Assembly: GCA_003116995.1 (NCBI GenBank)
Contig: BDSL01000021.1
Coordinates: 372,001 to 436,000, forward strand
Direction: 5' to 3'
Length of the DNA: 64,000 nucleotides
Source: Yamagishiella unicocca
Taxonomy: Eukaryota > Chlorophyta > Chlorophyceae > Chlamydomonadales > Volvocaceae
Part shown: piece by piece, positions 13,090 to 24,191 of the stretch
Position numbering within the stretch: the stretch's first letter is position 1
Layout: each line of letters begins with the position of its first letter
Translations under genes and position numbers: made by a program
Notes under the pieces: generated by a model
Told to the model about the DNA's origin: nothing
Databases searched by the model: none
The model's input: the letters and a program-made list of their open reading frames with translations, nothing else

Positions 13090-16000
13090 ATGGAAGACTG
13101 GTCGGACAGGCTGCTAAGGCTAGAGCTGCCCGACGAAGACAAGGCGCGAGTTCGAATGCTGCTCCTGGAAAAGCAGTCATCCGACAGGCCGCTGTACTTC
13201 GCTGGCAGCGATAAGCAGGCATTGGATGCCTTGAAGCAGCTGCTGCAGCTGCATGGTGAGGCCGGGACTACCAGTTTCAACGCGATCTACGAGCGTTGCA
13301 TTTAGGCCTCAATGCGCAGCAGCTGCCGGCCCTATCGCTTACAGTTGTGGTTGTGCGTGAGCCAAGGAAGCTCCTGCTGTCTGAGCGTAGGAATCTGACG
13401 TAAAAGTGGCTCGGTGCGTCCTTATTGGTCGTATCAAAACGTTGTACCTACTGCAATGTCTTCGTTCGCGTCTTCGTTTTCTTCCACGAAAGATTTAGCA
13501 TGAGAGATGCAGCATGTTGGGTCGCATCCGCTCCTGAGAGACCTGCGATGTTGAGGGGGGGAAATCACACCCGTCGGTGATGTCTTCCATCAGACCCCCT
13601 CCCTCCCCATGTGCGCCTTCTGCGCACCTCGACGTACCTCGAGCCGTCTCTTGTTCGCGGGCAGAGTGGCCGGGGGCCTACCTTTCGCCCGCACTTCGCC
13701 GCGCCCCTTTGCACCCCTTCCTTGATGGACCCTCCCTAACAACCTGCATTGTATATGCTCCCTGGGTCATTCCATATCGTGCAGACGCGGCGGCTGGGCC
13801 TGGTCCGGGCAGCGCGGGAGCTGGCGGTGAGCCCCGGTAGTATTGCTTTTCAGGATCTGGGGTTCCTCGCGCTGAGGGTTGTGGCTTGCCTGCCCATGTT
13901 GAGGTCGGTGGGGGCCACCGCACTGTGCCAGCTTTGGTTGAGGTGTGGGCCACGCAGCAGGCCAGGGACTGGCAGCACGGGTGCACGGCGACCGTGTGAT
14001 GGCGGTGCAGCATGCGAGATGCAGCACGGCATGTACCGCCTGAACTTCTCTGGCACGTTTTCAAAAGGGATCTCCAATGCGGCTATTGCCTTAGGTGCAG
14101 TCATCGCAACGTACCTCTAAGTGCAATGCCAGACGCGGTTAGATGAATTAGTGGCATACATATATGGACATTTGCTCTGAATTATAGTCAGGCGATGCAC
14201 CTAGATCCTAGCATGTCAGCTAAGTCTCCCGGTAAGGCGTCATACTCGGCATGGGATCATACGACATATGGCATGCCACATATTATAGGACGCCACAGTC
14301 AAACTAACTTTACAGTAGGGACTTAAGTCAAACTTTCTATGCATGGCGTCCCATAATGCATATGACGCCAATATACATGGACGGATATGCCGCAGTGCAA
14401 GCAGAACAATAGCACCAATTCTTGAAGCATAATGGAACTTATTAATCTATGAATATTGACTGCGGTAATGTGTGATACCGGTAGAGACGTCCTTCGAAGT
14501 AAACTTGCTTCCTTGTGGGAACTCCAAGGGGAGACATGGCTCTTGGGATACGGCCGATGATGTGCACCCAGAAAGCTCGCGTTTAATCCCCTACGCCTTG
14601 ATGTCGCCGAGCAAGCAGCAGAAGTTGTCGTGGAAGTGAGCATTGAAGCGACAGCTTGCGATGACGACCACGGTGCTCACCCGCACATCCGTGCTCATCT
14701 CTCACAGAAATGCAAGAGAAACCCGCGTGCCCAAAGCTGTCTTTCAGAGTTTTGCCAGCAAGTCCTGGTGGAGAAGTTTCCATGCTTGTGCTCCCAGGCC
14801 GCAAGCCACATTAGCTCGTCGCAGACGATTGCACTCAACCAGCAATTCATCAAGGTGGTTGTTGCAGCGTTGATCACGGCGGTGAAAGACCTGCTGGACG
14901 GAAGTCGGCAGCCGCTGCCAACGGTATCCGCCATCGCCAGCGACACACAGACGCCACAGGCTACGGTGTCTGCAGACAGTCTGGCAGAAATATTTGCGGC
15001 ACCTAAAGCCACGCAGCTGCCGCAGCAGCCCCACTAACAGAAAGGTAGCGCCTGATCCACCGAAAGCTGGATTGCTGTCCTAATTCAAGCCAGACCATCC
15101 CCCGCGCCTTACCAGCTTTGTACTATCATACTAGATACTAGTTGGGCGCGGCGGTGGAAGCATAGGGTCACCTACGGCAACAATCGGGCGCTTTCCCTCT
15201 TCCAGCCCCGCTAGCAGCAAGGGAGCGCCTGGACCACCGAAAGCGGGATTGCTGTCCTAATTCAAGCCAGACCATCCCCCGCGCCATACCAGCTTTGTAC
15301 TATCATACTAGATGCTAGTTGGGCGCGGCGATGGAAGCATAGGGTCACCTACGGCAACAATCGGGCGCTTTCCCTCTTCCAGCCCCGCTAGCAGCAAGGG
15401 AGCGCCTGGACCACCGAAAGCGGGATTGCTCTTTTGATTCAAGCCAGACCATCCCCCGCGCCATACCAGCTCTGTACTATCATACTAGATACTAGTTGGG
15501 CGCGGCGGTGGAAGCATAGGGTCACCTACGGCAACAATCGGGCACTTTTCCTCTTCCAGCCCCACTAACAGCAAGGTAGCGCCTGATCCACCGAAAGCAG
15601 GATTGCTGTCCTAATTCAAGCCAGACCATCCCCCGCGCCTTACCAGCTTTGTACTATCATACTAGATACTAGTTGGGCGCGGCGGTGGAAGCATAGGGTC
15701 ACGTACGGATACAATCGGGCACTTTCCCTTTTCCAGCCCCACTAACAGCAAGGTAGCGCCTGAACCACCGAAAGCGGAATTGCTCTTTTGATTCAAGCCA
15801 GACCATCCCCCGCGCCATACCAGCTCTGTACTATCATACTAGATACTAGTTGGGCGCGGCGGTGGAAGCATAGGGTCACCTACGGCAACAATCGGGCGCT
15901 TTCCCTCTTCCAGCCCCGCTAGCAGCAAGGGAGCGCCTGGACCACCGAAAGCGGGATTGCTGTCCTAATTCAAGCCAGACCATCCCCCGCGCCATACCAG

Positions 16001-19000
16001 CTTTGTACTATCATACTAGATGCTAGTTGGGCGCGGCGGTGGAAGCATAGGGTCACCTACGGCAACAATCGGGCGCTTTCCCTCTTCCAGCCCCGCTAGC
16101 AGCAAGGGAGCGCCTGGACCACCGAAAGCGGGATTGCTCTTTTGATTCAAGCCAGACCATCCCCCGCGCCATACCAGCTCTGTACTATCATACTAGATAC
16201 TAGTTGGGCGCGGCGGTGGAAGCATAGGGTCACCTACGGCAACAATCGGGCGCTTTCCCTCTTCCAGCCCCGCTAGCAGCAAGGGAGCGCCTGGACCACC
16301 GAAAGCGGGATTGCTGTCCTAATTCAAGCCAGACCATCCCCCGCGCCATACCAGCTTTGTACTATCATACTAGATGCTAGTTGGGCGCGGCGATGGAAGC
16401 ATAGGGTCACCTACGGCAACAATCGGGCGCTTTCCCTCTTCCAGCCCCGCTAGCAGCAAGGGAGCGCCTGGACCACCGAAAGCGGGATTGCTCTTTTGAT
16501 TCAAGCCAGACCATCCCCCGCGCCATACCAGCTCTGTACTATCATACTAGATACTAGTTGGGCGCGGCGGTGGAAGCATAGGGTCACCTACGGCAACAAT
16601 CGGGCGCTTTCCCTCTTCCAGCCCCGCTAGCAGCAAGGGAGCGCCTGGACCACCGAAAGCGGGATTGCTGTCCTAATTCAAGCCAGACCATCCCCCGCGC
16701 CATACCAGCTTTGTACTATCATACTAGATGCTAGTTGGGCGCGGCGATGGAAGCATAGGGTCACCTACGGCAACAATCGGGCGCTTTCCCTCTTCCAGCC
16801 CCGCTAGCAGCAAGGGAGCGCCTGGACCACCGAAAGCGGGATTGCTCTTTTGATTCAAGCCAGACCATCCCCCGCGCCATACCAGCTCTGTACTATCATA
16901 CTAGATACTAGTTGGGCGCGGCGGTGGAAGCATAGGGTCACCTACGGCAACAATCGGGCACTTTTCCTCTTCCAGCCCCACTAACAGCAAGGTAGCGCCT
17001 GATCCACCGAAAGCAGGATTGCTGTCCTAATTCAAGCCAGACCATCCCCCGCGCCTTACCAGCTTTGTACTATCATACTAGATACTAGTTGGGCGCGGCG
17101 GTGGAAGCATAGGGTCACGTACGGATACAATCGGGCACTTTCCCTTTTCCAGCCCCACTAACAGCAAGGTAGCGCCTGAACCACCGAAAGCGGAATTGCT
17201 CTTTTGATTCAAGCCAGACCATCCCCCGCGCCATACCAGCTCTGTACTATCATACTAGATACTAGTTGGGCGCGGCGGTGGAAGCATAGGGTCACCTACG
17301 GCAACAATCGGGCGCTTTCCCTCTTCCAGCCCCGCTAGCAGCAAGGGAGCGCCTGGACCACCGAAAGCGGGATTGCTGTCCTAATTCAAGCCAGACCATC
17401 CCCCGCGCCATACCAGCTCTGTACTATCATACTAGATACTAGCTCGGCGTGGCGGTGGAAGCATAGGGTCACCTACGGCAACAATCGGGCGCTTTCCCTA
17501 ATCCAGCAGCAAGGGAGCGCCTGGATCACCAAAAGCGGGATTAAGCTAGCCCCCCCGCCCTGCCGCTTTAGTAGTTTTCACTGGGGCCGAGTGGGCGACA
17601 GTCGGCAAGGGCTTTGATTGTGGGGCCGGGTAAGACCCCCAAGGAAAGCATCCGCAAACGTACCCGGGCCTTCATCCGCAGCTGCGCGACTGAGCCACCC
17701 CACTGCGCTCTGAATTATTTCGTGTTGTTAAAAAAGGTTCTCTTCTTAGAGAAGTGGAGCCGGAGGAACGCTGAAACGACATGCTTGCTGATGACATCTC
17801 GTTGAAGGAATGAGTGTAGCTCGCATCCTAACAGGATGTTATTGCGCTTATAGTCATAGAGCGGTAGCGCTCGACGATACGCCACCAAGAGTTCGATAGC
17901 CGCTGACGCGCGCCATGCTGCAACGCAGCCATTTTTACTTCGACAGACGTTTCTACCGGTATCTCACATTACCGCAGTTGCTATTCATAAAGGAAATGTG
18001 TTCATTACAACTGTTGTTCTGCTTGCACTGCGACATATCCGTCCATGTATATTGGCGTCATATGCATTATGGGACGCCATGCATAGAAAGTTTGACTTTA
18101 CAGTCCCTAATGTAAAGTTAGTTTGACTGGGGCGTCCTATAATATGTGGCATGCCATATGTCGTATGATCCCATGCCGAGTATGACGCCTTACCGGGAGA
18201 CTTAGCTGAGCATGTAAGTAGATCATGTGAAGGCCAATAGGATAATATATTAAAGAGCCTAGAACGAGAAAAAAAGCAAAAAATTAGGTTTTGTCTAGCT
18301 AGCGTAATAATGAGCGGTGGCAATGAGCGGTGGCAAACGAAGAGGGGGCAAGGCTTCAAGGGCTGCTGCGCGTGCGCATCGGCGATGCAGCCGACCGCCT
18401 CACTGTGGAGGAGCTGAGCGGTCTGACGAGCACAGGCTGGCACAGCGTGTCGTCGCTTGAGACCGCTGAGGAGGCGGACCTGCGACGCGCTGGGCTGCGC
18501 GAAGGGCTCGCTCGCACCATTGCCCTCAGGATTTCGGGGTAAGCGGCGCCCCGTGGCCAGGTCCGACTTCGTAGTTGAGACCTGGCAGGCGAGGGACCTT
18601 CTGGTTCCGGTCCCGCTGCATCCCGGGTCCTCGGGCCTCGGTGAACTGCAGCTTTCTAGCCAAATTCAGCTGCGGCTGCTGGCCACGCACATGGCTGGTG
18701 CGCTCGTCTGGGCCCCTGACCCTTCCGAGCGCTGAACTATGGGAATCTGCGGTCGCGATAACTTCGCGCAGACCCGCACGTCGCACCGTCGGGCCTACGG
18801 TTGTTTCCTTTTCAGATGTGCATGTAGCTATGATGGGACGTTACGCAGGCCGCGGGCTGCGAGTTTGCGCCCAACCCAACTGCGATCGGTGCGGCTCCTG
18901 CCAGCGGCTCTCCCAGGCACTTTGACGTTCTTGTAGCGCGCATTCGTCTTGGTTTGCGATACTGGAAGCGCCTTGGGTCGACAAGCCCTGGTGCTCGAAA

Positions 19001-21811
19001 CGCACACCCCACCTCCGCCGCGTGTCAGCGCTCCTCGCACCCCACCCACACACCAGACCGCATCGAGCACGTGCAGCGGTATGCAGTTTCTCACCTGCAT
19101 GTGCCCTCCGGCCGCTCCCGCGTCGTGCAGGCGCGACGGCAGGCCCCGGCCCAGGGAGACCGGGAGCTCGCGAGCTCGCGGTGAGTTGTTGTTAGTTGGT
19201 TGTTGGTTGCTCTGATCGGCACTAATCGGGCACGGGTCAGGGGGCCTCACCCGTGGGGTTCCCAACATGGAGAGCTGGGAGACACCGCAAGCTCTCTGCA
19301 TCGCAATCGCAGACCTGTCGGGCGTGGGAAGGATATTGTTAGCAATCGCCGAAGACTTGTTTTCCTGGCGAGTTCAGCTGCCAAGCTGGGTGGATCACGT
19401 GGTGCTAGCGACGCGGGGCTAGGGGCTTGGCGTGAGGGGGAGCGGGCAGACTGGACTGGCGTGCACGGCTTACACAGGCCCTTGCCATGCTCCCACTGCG
19501 GAACGGCTCACGCAACTGGCAAATCATGCTGCTAAATGTTGCTTCACCTTATCGCTGCTTGCAAGGCGTGGACGACTCCTGGGGGTATGCCGAACAGCTC
19601 CTCCAGCCTCCTCTGGACTCACCTCCACATCTGGGTGACCTGAAACGCTTCATCCAGGAGCCACCCGCCGCTCAGATTCCGATCACTGCGGATGCGCTGG
19701 ACGCGATAAGACTGCCGCCCGACCTTAAGCTGCGCTTCACGGCCGCCTCGGGTGTGCTTGCCCTTGCCGTTGGAATGAGCTTGACGATGCCACTGACCCT
19801 GGGTGATTCGGAGATGTGGACAATGATCACCGAGCACGTGGTGGTTGTGTCACTGCTGCTGGCGCTGGACAAGGCGCTGCCATCGGGCCTCCGCATCGGG
19901 TACGAGGGTTCTGGCGGGGCGCGAGCGCTGCATGGATAGGGCTGAAGTGTGGATCGCGTGTTGGTGTATGTAGATAGTACCGGGGTATCCGTTGATCAGC
20001 CCCTGCCTCCCTTGCCAGTAGGCTGGTGGCGGAGCGTGACCAGGAGGACAGCACCTCTCTCATGACAGTCAAGTCGCTGGGCGGCTCGTCTCTGCTACCT
20101 GATGGAGTCTTGCGGGGAAGCAGCGGCCGGGGGCTGCTGGCGAAGTGGGAGGACAACGCAACAAGCATGGGAGAGGCAGTCGAGGATCTGCGCAAGAAGA
20201 CCGCGGCCTGGACGCCGCTGTACTATGGCGAGTAAGTGAGAACGGCTGGCTGTATGCATCGAAAGGGCCTCAGTATTATATCTATTTCCTACAGCATGCC
20301 TGCAACGACCTTACCTTCATGGCTGCTCCCCTTCATGACTGCTCCCCTTTGGCCGCCCTGCCCCTGCCCCAGCATCGAGTATCTACCGTGCTTTGCAGCT
20401 GCCGGCAGCAAGCTGCAGTTCTATGCCATCTCGCATGCTAGCGGTATGGCCACCGCACCGCGCGCCATCAGTCCCCTGTACGACCTGACCAACGAGGCCG
20501 ACCGCGCAGAAGCAGTGATGGCCACCATCAAGTTCTATCAGCTTCTCTGCGCACAGCGGGCGCGCTATCCGGTGGACGTGCTGCCCGCTGGCGCTGTGGC
20601 ACGTGGACACGCCCACGGATTCACGCGCGAGGTGTAAGCAGGGAAGGACTGTGCCGAGGTTTGCACGGTGGTGTATATGTCGGAGGCGACTTTGGGTGGG
20701 TGGCTGCTGGGTGCGTCCGTGGGTGCGTGTGTGGACGGATGGGCGTGCGTGCCTTGGCTGTACTTCATGTATGGTAAAAATGTCCGTTCAGCGGTTGGCT
20801 CAGCAGCAGCTATCCTGCATGTATGCCTACGGACCACCCTAAGTGCGTGTTAGCTGAACGTGCGTGTGATAAGCGAGTGATGAGCGTGTGATGAGCGAGT
20901 ACAACACGATCCATCCACGTACTCCACAGGCTATTCCGCACTGACGAGCTGGCGGTGCGGAAGCGCGTGTCGCCATGGCCCGCATTCGCTTCCTGGTGCG
21001 GCGTGGACTTCACACGGCTGGAAGAGCTGTATCGCGCCACCGCGAAGCGGCCGGGGCTGGTGCACGCCGTGGGGGGCGCGCCCACCTTGCAGGACAGCTT
21101 GTACTCGGTGGACCTGATTCCTGTGGGACTGCAGAGCTACAACACGTTGCCGGCCACGGAGGATGACGCGCGGCGGCTGCTGCACGGCCTGCTGCACGGC
21201 CTAGCGGCGATCCACGAGGTGGGTGGGCGAATCGGCGGGTGGCTGGCTATGCAAGTTGCGAAAGATTGCGCAGCTTGGTACACTCGTCACAGACAGTCGT
21301 GTTGTAGCTGCGTACGTACATTGCGCGAAGATGGCTTCAAATATTTTGTATGCTTTTGTTGCAAGACGCAAGTAGCATCATACCTATTGCTTACGTGCCG
21401 ATCGATGTGCCCGTGCAGGCGAAGTTTGTGCACCGCGACCTCCGCTGGGACAATTTCGCGTGCTCCGCTGGCCCCTCCAGCAGCCGCCGCTGGTTCCTGA
21501 TTGACTTGGAGACATGCGCCCCCACGGACCAGCTGCCGCTGCCAGCCTTCGAGCCGGTTGGCTGGAACCCCAGCACTCTGGTTGCTGGCCTCTACACCCA
21601 GGCCTCGGACCTATTCCAGCTCGGGTTGGCTGTGCGGCCTATGTGCGAGCAGGTCGTGTTATCGGTTGAGGGGAAGGCGTTCTTGAACGCCATTCTCACT
21701 CCTCCTGCCAGCCAGGAGTGCAGTGCACAGCAGCTGCTGGAGCACGAATGGCTGCGATGCGAGGGCGACGGCGTCTGCAGGGCCGCGGGGGCGCAGCCGG
21801 GCGAGCGCTAG
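13090..21811 (+). CDS. Crinkler-like atypical protein kinase, 9 exons
   Basis: Predicted exons: 13090-13255, 18343-18538, 19029-19180, 19241-19398, 19478-19899, 20019-20231, 20373-20633, 20930-21218, 21419-21811. All phases agree, giving 749 aa. The start has a good context (CACCATGG). Exon 1 encodes a small helical region (PLYFAGSDKQALDALKQLL); exon 2 continues with a leucine-rich SAM-like segment. The C-terminal third is a degenerate kinase: KFVHRDLRWDNF replaces HRDxxxxN, and FLIDLETC stands where DFG is expected. That combination resembles the kinase domain of Crinkler (CRN) proteins; the assignment rests on motif memory. There is no signal peptide, so it is probably nuclear or cytosolic. 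Intron 1 is about 5.1 kb and contains the mobile element at 14216-18209. The link between exon 1 and exon 2 is the least certain part; exons 5-9 are solid. An additional exon between 18539 and 19028 is possible. Confidence 0.6.
14216..14490 (+). repeat. Left terminal inverted repeat
   Basis: Pairs with 17940-18209 in reverse complement. The outer 80 bases are almost identical. The middle differs by an indel of about 10 bases near 14315-14325, and the inner part (GCGGTAATGTG, then ACCGGTAGA) is still recognisable in the other arm. Confidence 0.85.
14561..15037 (+). CDS. Open frame inside the mobile element, unknown product
   Basis: An uninterrupted frame of 158 codons between a stop at 14558 and TAA at 15035. 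There is no in-frame ATG near its start, so if translated it is the last exon of a longer gene or a relic. The encoded sequence is protein-like in composition: an acidic segment (DVAEQAAEVVVEV), a Cys/His-containing stretch (CDDDHGAHPHIRAHLSQKC), a helical part (FIKVVVAALITAVKDLLDG) and a Pro/Gln tail. I recognise no family. It lies between the left TIR and the satellite array, where an element's own gene or a captured host fragment would be expected. Confidence 0.35.
   Translation, partial: CAPRKLAFNPLRLDVAEQAAEVVVEVSIEATACDDDHGAHPHIRAHLSQKCKRNPRAQSCLSEFCQQVLVEKFPCLCSQAASHISSSQTIALNQQFIKVVVAALITAVKDLLDGSRQPLPTVSAIASDTQTPQATVSADSLAEIFAAPKATQLPQQPH
15038..17545. repeat. Array of fourteen 177-bp tandem repeats
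   Basis: The landmark AGACCATCCCCCGCGCC occurs at 15092, 15269, 15446 and then every 177 bases to 17393. Units differ at a few sites, for example GCTGTCCTAATTC versus GCTCTTTTGATTC, and the two types mostly alternate, giving a 354-bp higher-order unit. A run of variant units (with GGGCACTTTTCC and CCACTAACAGCAAGG) at about 15540-15780 recurs 1,416 bases (8 units) later. Each unit ends near ACTAGATACTAGTTGGGCGCGGCG. The array lies wholly inside the TIR element. The last unit is degraded from about 17440. Confidence 0.95.
17940..18209 (-). repeat. Right terminal inverted repeat
   Basis: Reverse complement of the left terminal repeat, ending in CTTAGCTGA and followed directly by the GCATG duplication. 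It is slightly shorter than the left copy because of small gaps around 18095-18120. Confidence 0.85.
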
Positions 21812-22387
21812 TGGGCTGCTGCTGGCGCCGCCGTGCCACTGGTACCAGTCGGGCCAGCAGAAGGGTCCGGTAGCTCATCAGGTTCAAACGGGCTCAGGAG
21901 TGGGAGAACGGAGGAGGTGCGTGCTGTGGTGTGAGTGATCCACCCGACCTGCCTGTCAGCGCCGGACCTGGACGGAGTCAGTGTTGCAACGGCTTGTGGC
22001 TGGCGCCAGGCGCTGGCACACGGCCTGCTCGGGTATGCGAAGCAAATACTTCAGCAGCAGGGAGGGCGAGCAATATGGCCGGCGCGTCTGGGACGGCGGC
22101 GGCGGCAACCACGGTGGCTGGAATACTGTTGCCGTCGTAGCTCGTAGGGCGGCAGAACCACGGCCGCCGCGGCCTCCAGCTGCCGACCCTAAGGCGCCTG
22201 TCGCAGCCCAGACTGTGTTACGTTTGATGATGGGATGCCATTTTTGTAAGTCGGTCATGCTTCTGTCGCGTTAAGGACGCAGGCCTCTCATCCAGTGCGG
22301 CAACGGTACCCAACGGCTGAACGTTGAGCGTACGAGGGCGGACGCAATTTGTATCCGCGCAGCATCAGGTTTTGCAGAAGCCTGCTC
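21812..22387. other. 3' region of the Crinkler-like gene
   Basis: No exon is visible between the stop at 21809-21811 and the inverted kinase fragment. Short open frames carry no motif. A TGTAA motif at 22245-22249 is the likely poly(A) signal, which would give a 3' UTR of about 450 bases. Confidence 0.5.
22245..22249 (+). terminator. Candidate TGTAA poly(A) signal
   Basis: TGTAA, the usual algal poly(A) signal in volvocine species, in a T-rich context about 435 bases after the Crinkler-like stop codon. Confidence 0.4.
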
Positions 22388-22820
22388 TCCGAGATCAAGC
22401 GAGCGGGTCAACTCACCGTGTCCAGCGGCAGCAGTAGGGACTCGCCGTACAGCAGGCGGTCCAGGGAGGTATCCAAGGGCTCCATCACCAGGCACAACCG
22501 GGGAGGCCTGCAGGCATCGCAGGGAGTTTCCAGCGAATGGAGGCGCGGCGGCACCTGATACATTATCCGCTGGGCAACAAGCCTTTGTGTGCAAGGCAAA
22601 GATGCCTGACGTTCGCGACCCATGACGCCGCCAGTGCGCCTGCTGGTCAACAAGCGTCCGCAATAATGGTACAAAGCGCCGCCCTCGTCTCCCCTCCCGG
22701 ATGCCGCCGCCCCATCGTCGTCGTCATCATCAGCATCATTATCCTCTCATTGTTTCCCAAGACGTGCTCCCGCCGTCCCCAGCAGAGCCCTCCCGCTTAC
22801 GTAAGGCAGGCGGCCAGCAG
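22388..22820 (-). pseudogene. Inverted partial copy of the receptor-kinase gene
   Basis: Read on the minus strand, this segment closely matches 9133-9545 of the receptor kinase. It spans the 3' half of exon 9 (…RLLAACLT region), the whole following intron and exon 10, including the VPPRLHSLETPCDACRP-like lead-in and the exon peptide LDTSLDRLLYGES, then part of the next intron. Identity stays high through intron sequence, so this is a DNA-level duplication, not a retrocopy. Both breakpoints are sharp: one lies inside exon 9, the other 30 bases into an intron. A microsatellite-like GATGAT/GACGAC run differs between copies. It cannot encode a kinase alone. Confidence 0.85.
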
Positions 22821-23090
22821 ATACATACATTGCTTCATAGATGTCATGGCATAGGGCCACCCGCCGGCCGCCCACTAAAGCCCCACCGTGCAGCTGGATC
22901 ACAAAGCCCCATGAAACAGAGCCGGCACATGCCGCCGAAACAAGCATCAAGATGACGAGGCGGAGAGCCAAGACCATCTGGTAGGACCACCGCCATCCGA
23001 TCATCATCGCCACACGCGGGGGACGAAAGGCGGCAGGCACCGCGTCCCAACCACGGGGCCAAGTACGGAGGCTCACAATAGACAACATTC
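22821..23090 (-). other. Hydrophobic open frame upstream of the kinase fragment
   Basis: Reading on the minus strand, a frame containing MVLALRLVILMLVSAACAG (near 22990) looks like a signal peptide and runs in frame towards the breakpoint of the duplicated kinase piece. It has no match in the receptor-kinase gene of this window. It may be the remains of a related receptor or a chance frame. No domain is recognisable. Confidence 0.25.
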
Positions 23091-24191
23091 AGGATTGATC
23101 ACGACGCAAATCACCAAGGGCGGTAGAGCTAGAAGAGCCATCCCGCAGGGGCGGGCGCACATGCCACAATGCCGCACGATCAAAAGCAACTTTTGACGCC
23201 CCATCCGCCCAGGCAAGAGCGGTTTTAGTAAGAATGTCCTTGTCGTGGGTTTCCAAACAAGCCCACGCCATTCCCTGGAGTCGAAGGTTACCAAAGCATG
23301 CCCTATTCGTAACCCAGCCAGCAATTACGCATTATGTGACACCTCTCTGAACATTATACAGCATCTTCGCAATCAGTTTTGAGTCGCGAATTTCACCTGC
23401 GCAGCTAGTTGTCGACGGTCGTCGCAGAGCGGGGCGACGCAGGGCGGACTGGTGTAGTAAAGAGGTGGCCTCAATGAGTTGGCCAGGGAAGTGCTTCCCA
23501 GAGCGGCTTGCACGCATGGCTGCCTGCCTGATGTCTGGACTGGGAGCTGCATGAACTGCCGAACCCGACCGCTGGTTGTTGAACACCGCTCCGGAAATCC
23601 GAGGGGCCGACCTGTTTGGACTGTCCCCTACTTGCTAACCCGAGCATAAACACCAAACACGAGCTGGCATGGCCAGCGAACCAGACCACAGTCCACGTCG
23701 GCAACCGCAACTTTCCAACCAATTCTCAACCGTTACCAGTTTTACGGGCGCTGTACATCGCTATATGCCGTCAACAGTGGCGTTTTATTGGCAGGTGGTC
23801 GCTCCTAACTCCCATCCGGCAATACTGAAACCAGCATCATACATATGTGCAGCTTCACTCCTCTTAACGAGGCAAGGGGCACCCTCGCCTTCGTATAAAA
23901 GCGCTCACGCCCATCCAGCCGAGCCCCTGCACGCACGCGGCTGCAGCCCACCGCACCCCTCAACCGCTCCGCTGCCCCCCTCTAGAGCTCCGTGGCGGCG
24001 GCGAGTGCCGCCGCGATTTGGTCGCTGGTGGCGGTCCAGCCCACGATGCCCCCCTGAGGTGGGACCAAGTGTGCGATTCCGTGGCATTAACGCCGACCGG
24101 GTGTCGGCGCGTTAGTGGGTTGGACCGTTCCGTACGTTCACCGCGCATAGGCGCACACGTCCAGTCCCTCGCCCACAACCCTCTTGCTCGA
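23091..24191. other. Intergenic stretch
   Basis: No supported gene. A TATAAAA motif at 23894-23900 on the plus strand stands about 50 bases before a C-rich stretch, which would suit a promoter, but no exon follows before the hydrolase gene that comes from the other side. The last part must contain the 3' UTR of that minus-strand gene. Confidence 0.45.

Larger units (their letters stand above)
14216..18209. mobile_element. 3,994-bp TIR element with internal satellite array
   Basis: The left end TCAGCTAAGTCTCCCGG (14216) is the exact reverse complement of the right end (to 18209). Both ends are flanked by GCATG (14211-14215 and 18210-18214), a 5-bp target duplication. The inverted repeats continue imperfectly for about 270 bases (to about 14490 and from about 17940). 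Inside are an open frame at 14561-15037, fourteen 177-bp tandem repeats, and a short frame at 17614-17805. No known transposase motif is visible, so it is probably non-autonomous. The element sits in the predicted first intron of the Crinkler-like gene. A 5-bp duplication with long TIRs does not let me name a superfamily with confidence. Confidence 0.85.

Noticed and set aside
12470..13222. 250-codon minus-strand open frame
   Set aside because: It overlaps the first exon of the Crinkler-like gene on the other strand, has no domain, and is expected by chance in GC-rich DNA.
13090..14120. Separate small three-exon gene (13090-13255, 13785-13826, 14011-14120; about 105 aa)
   Set aside because: The phases fit, but the middle exon encodes only an Ala/Gly/Pro run, whereas joining exon 1 to 18343 gives a more natural protein. 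Kept as the main alternative.
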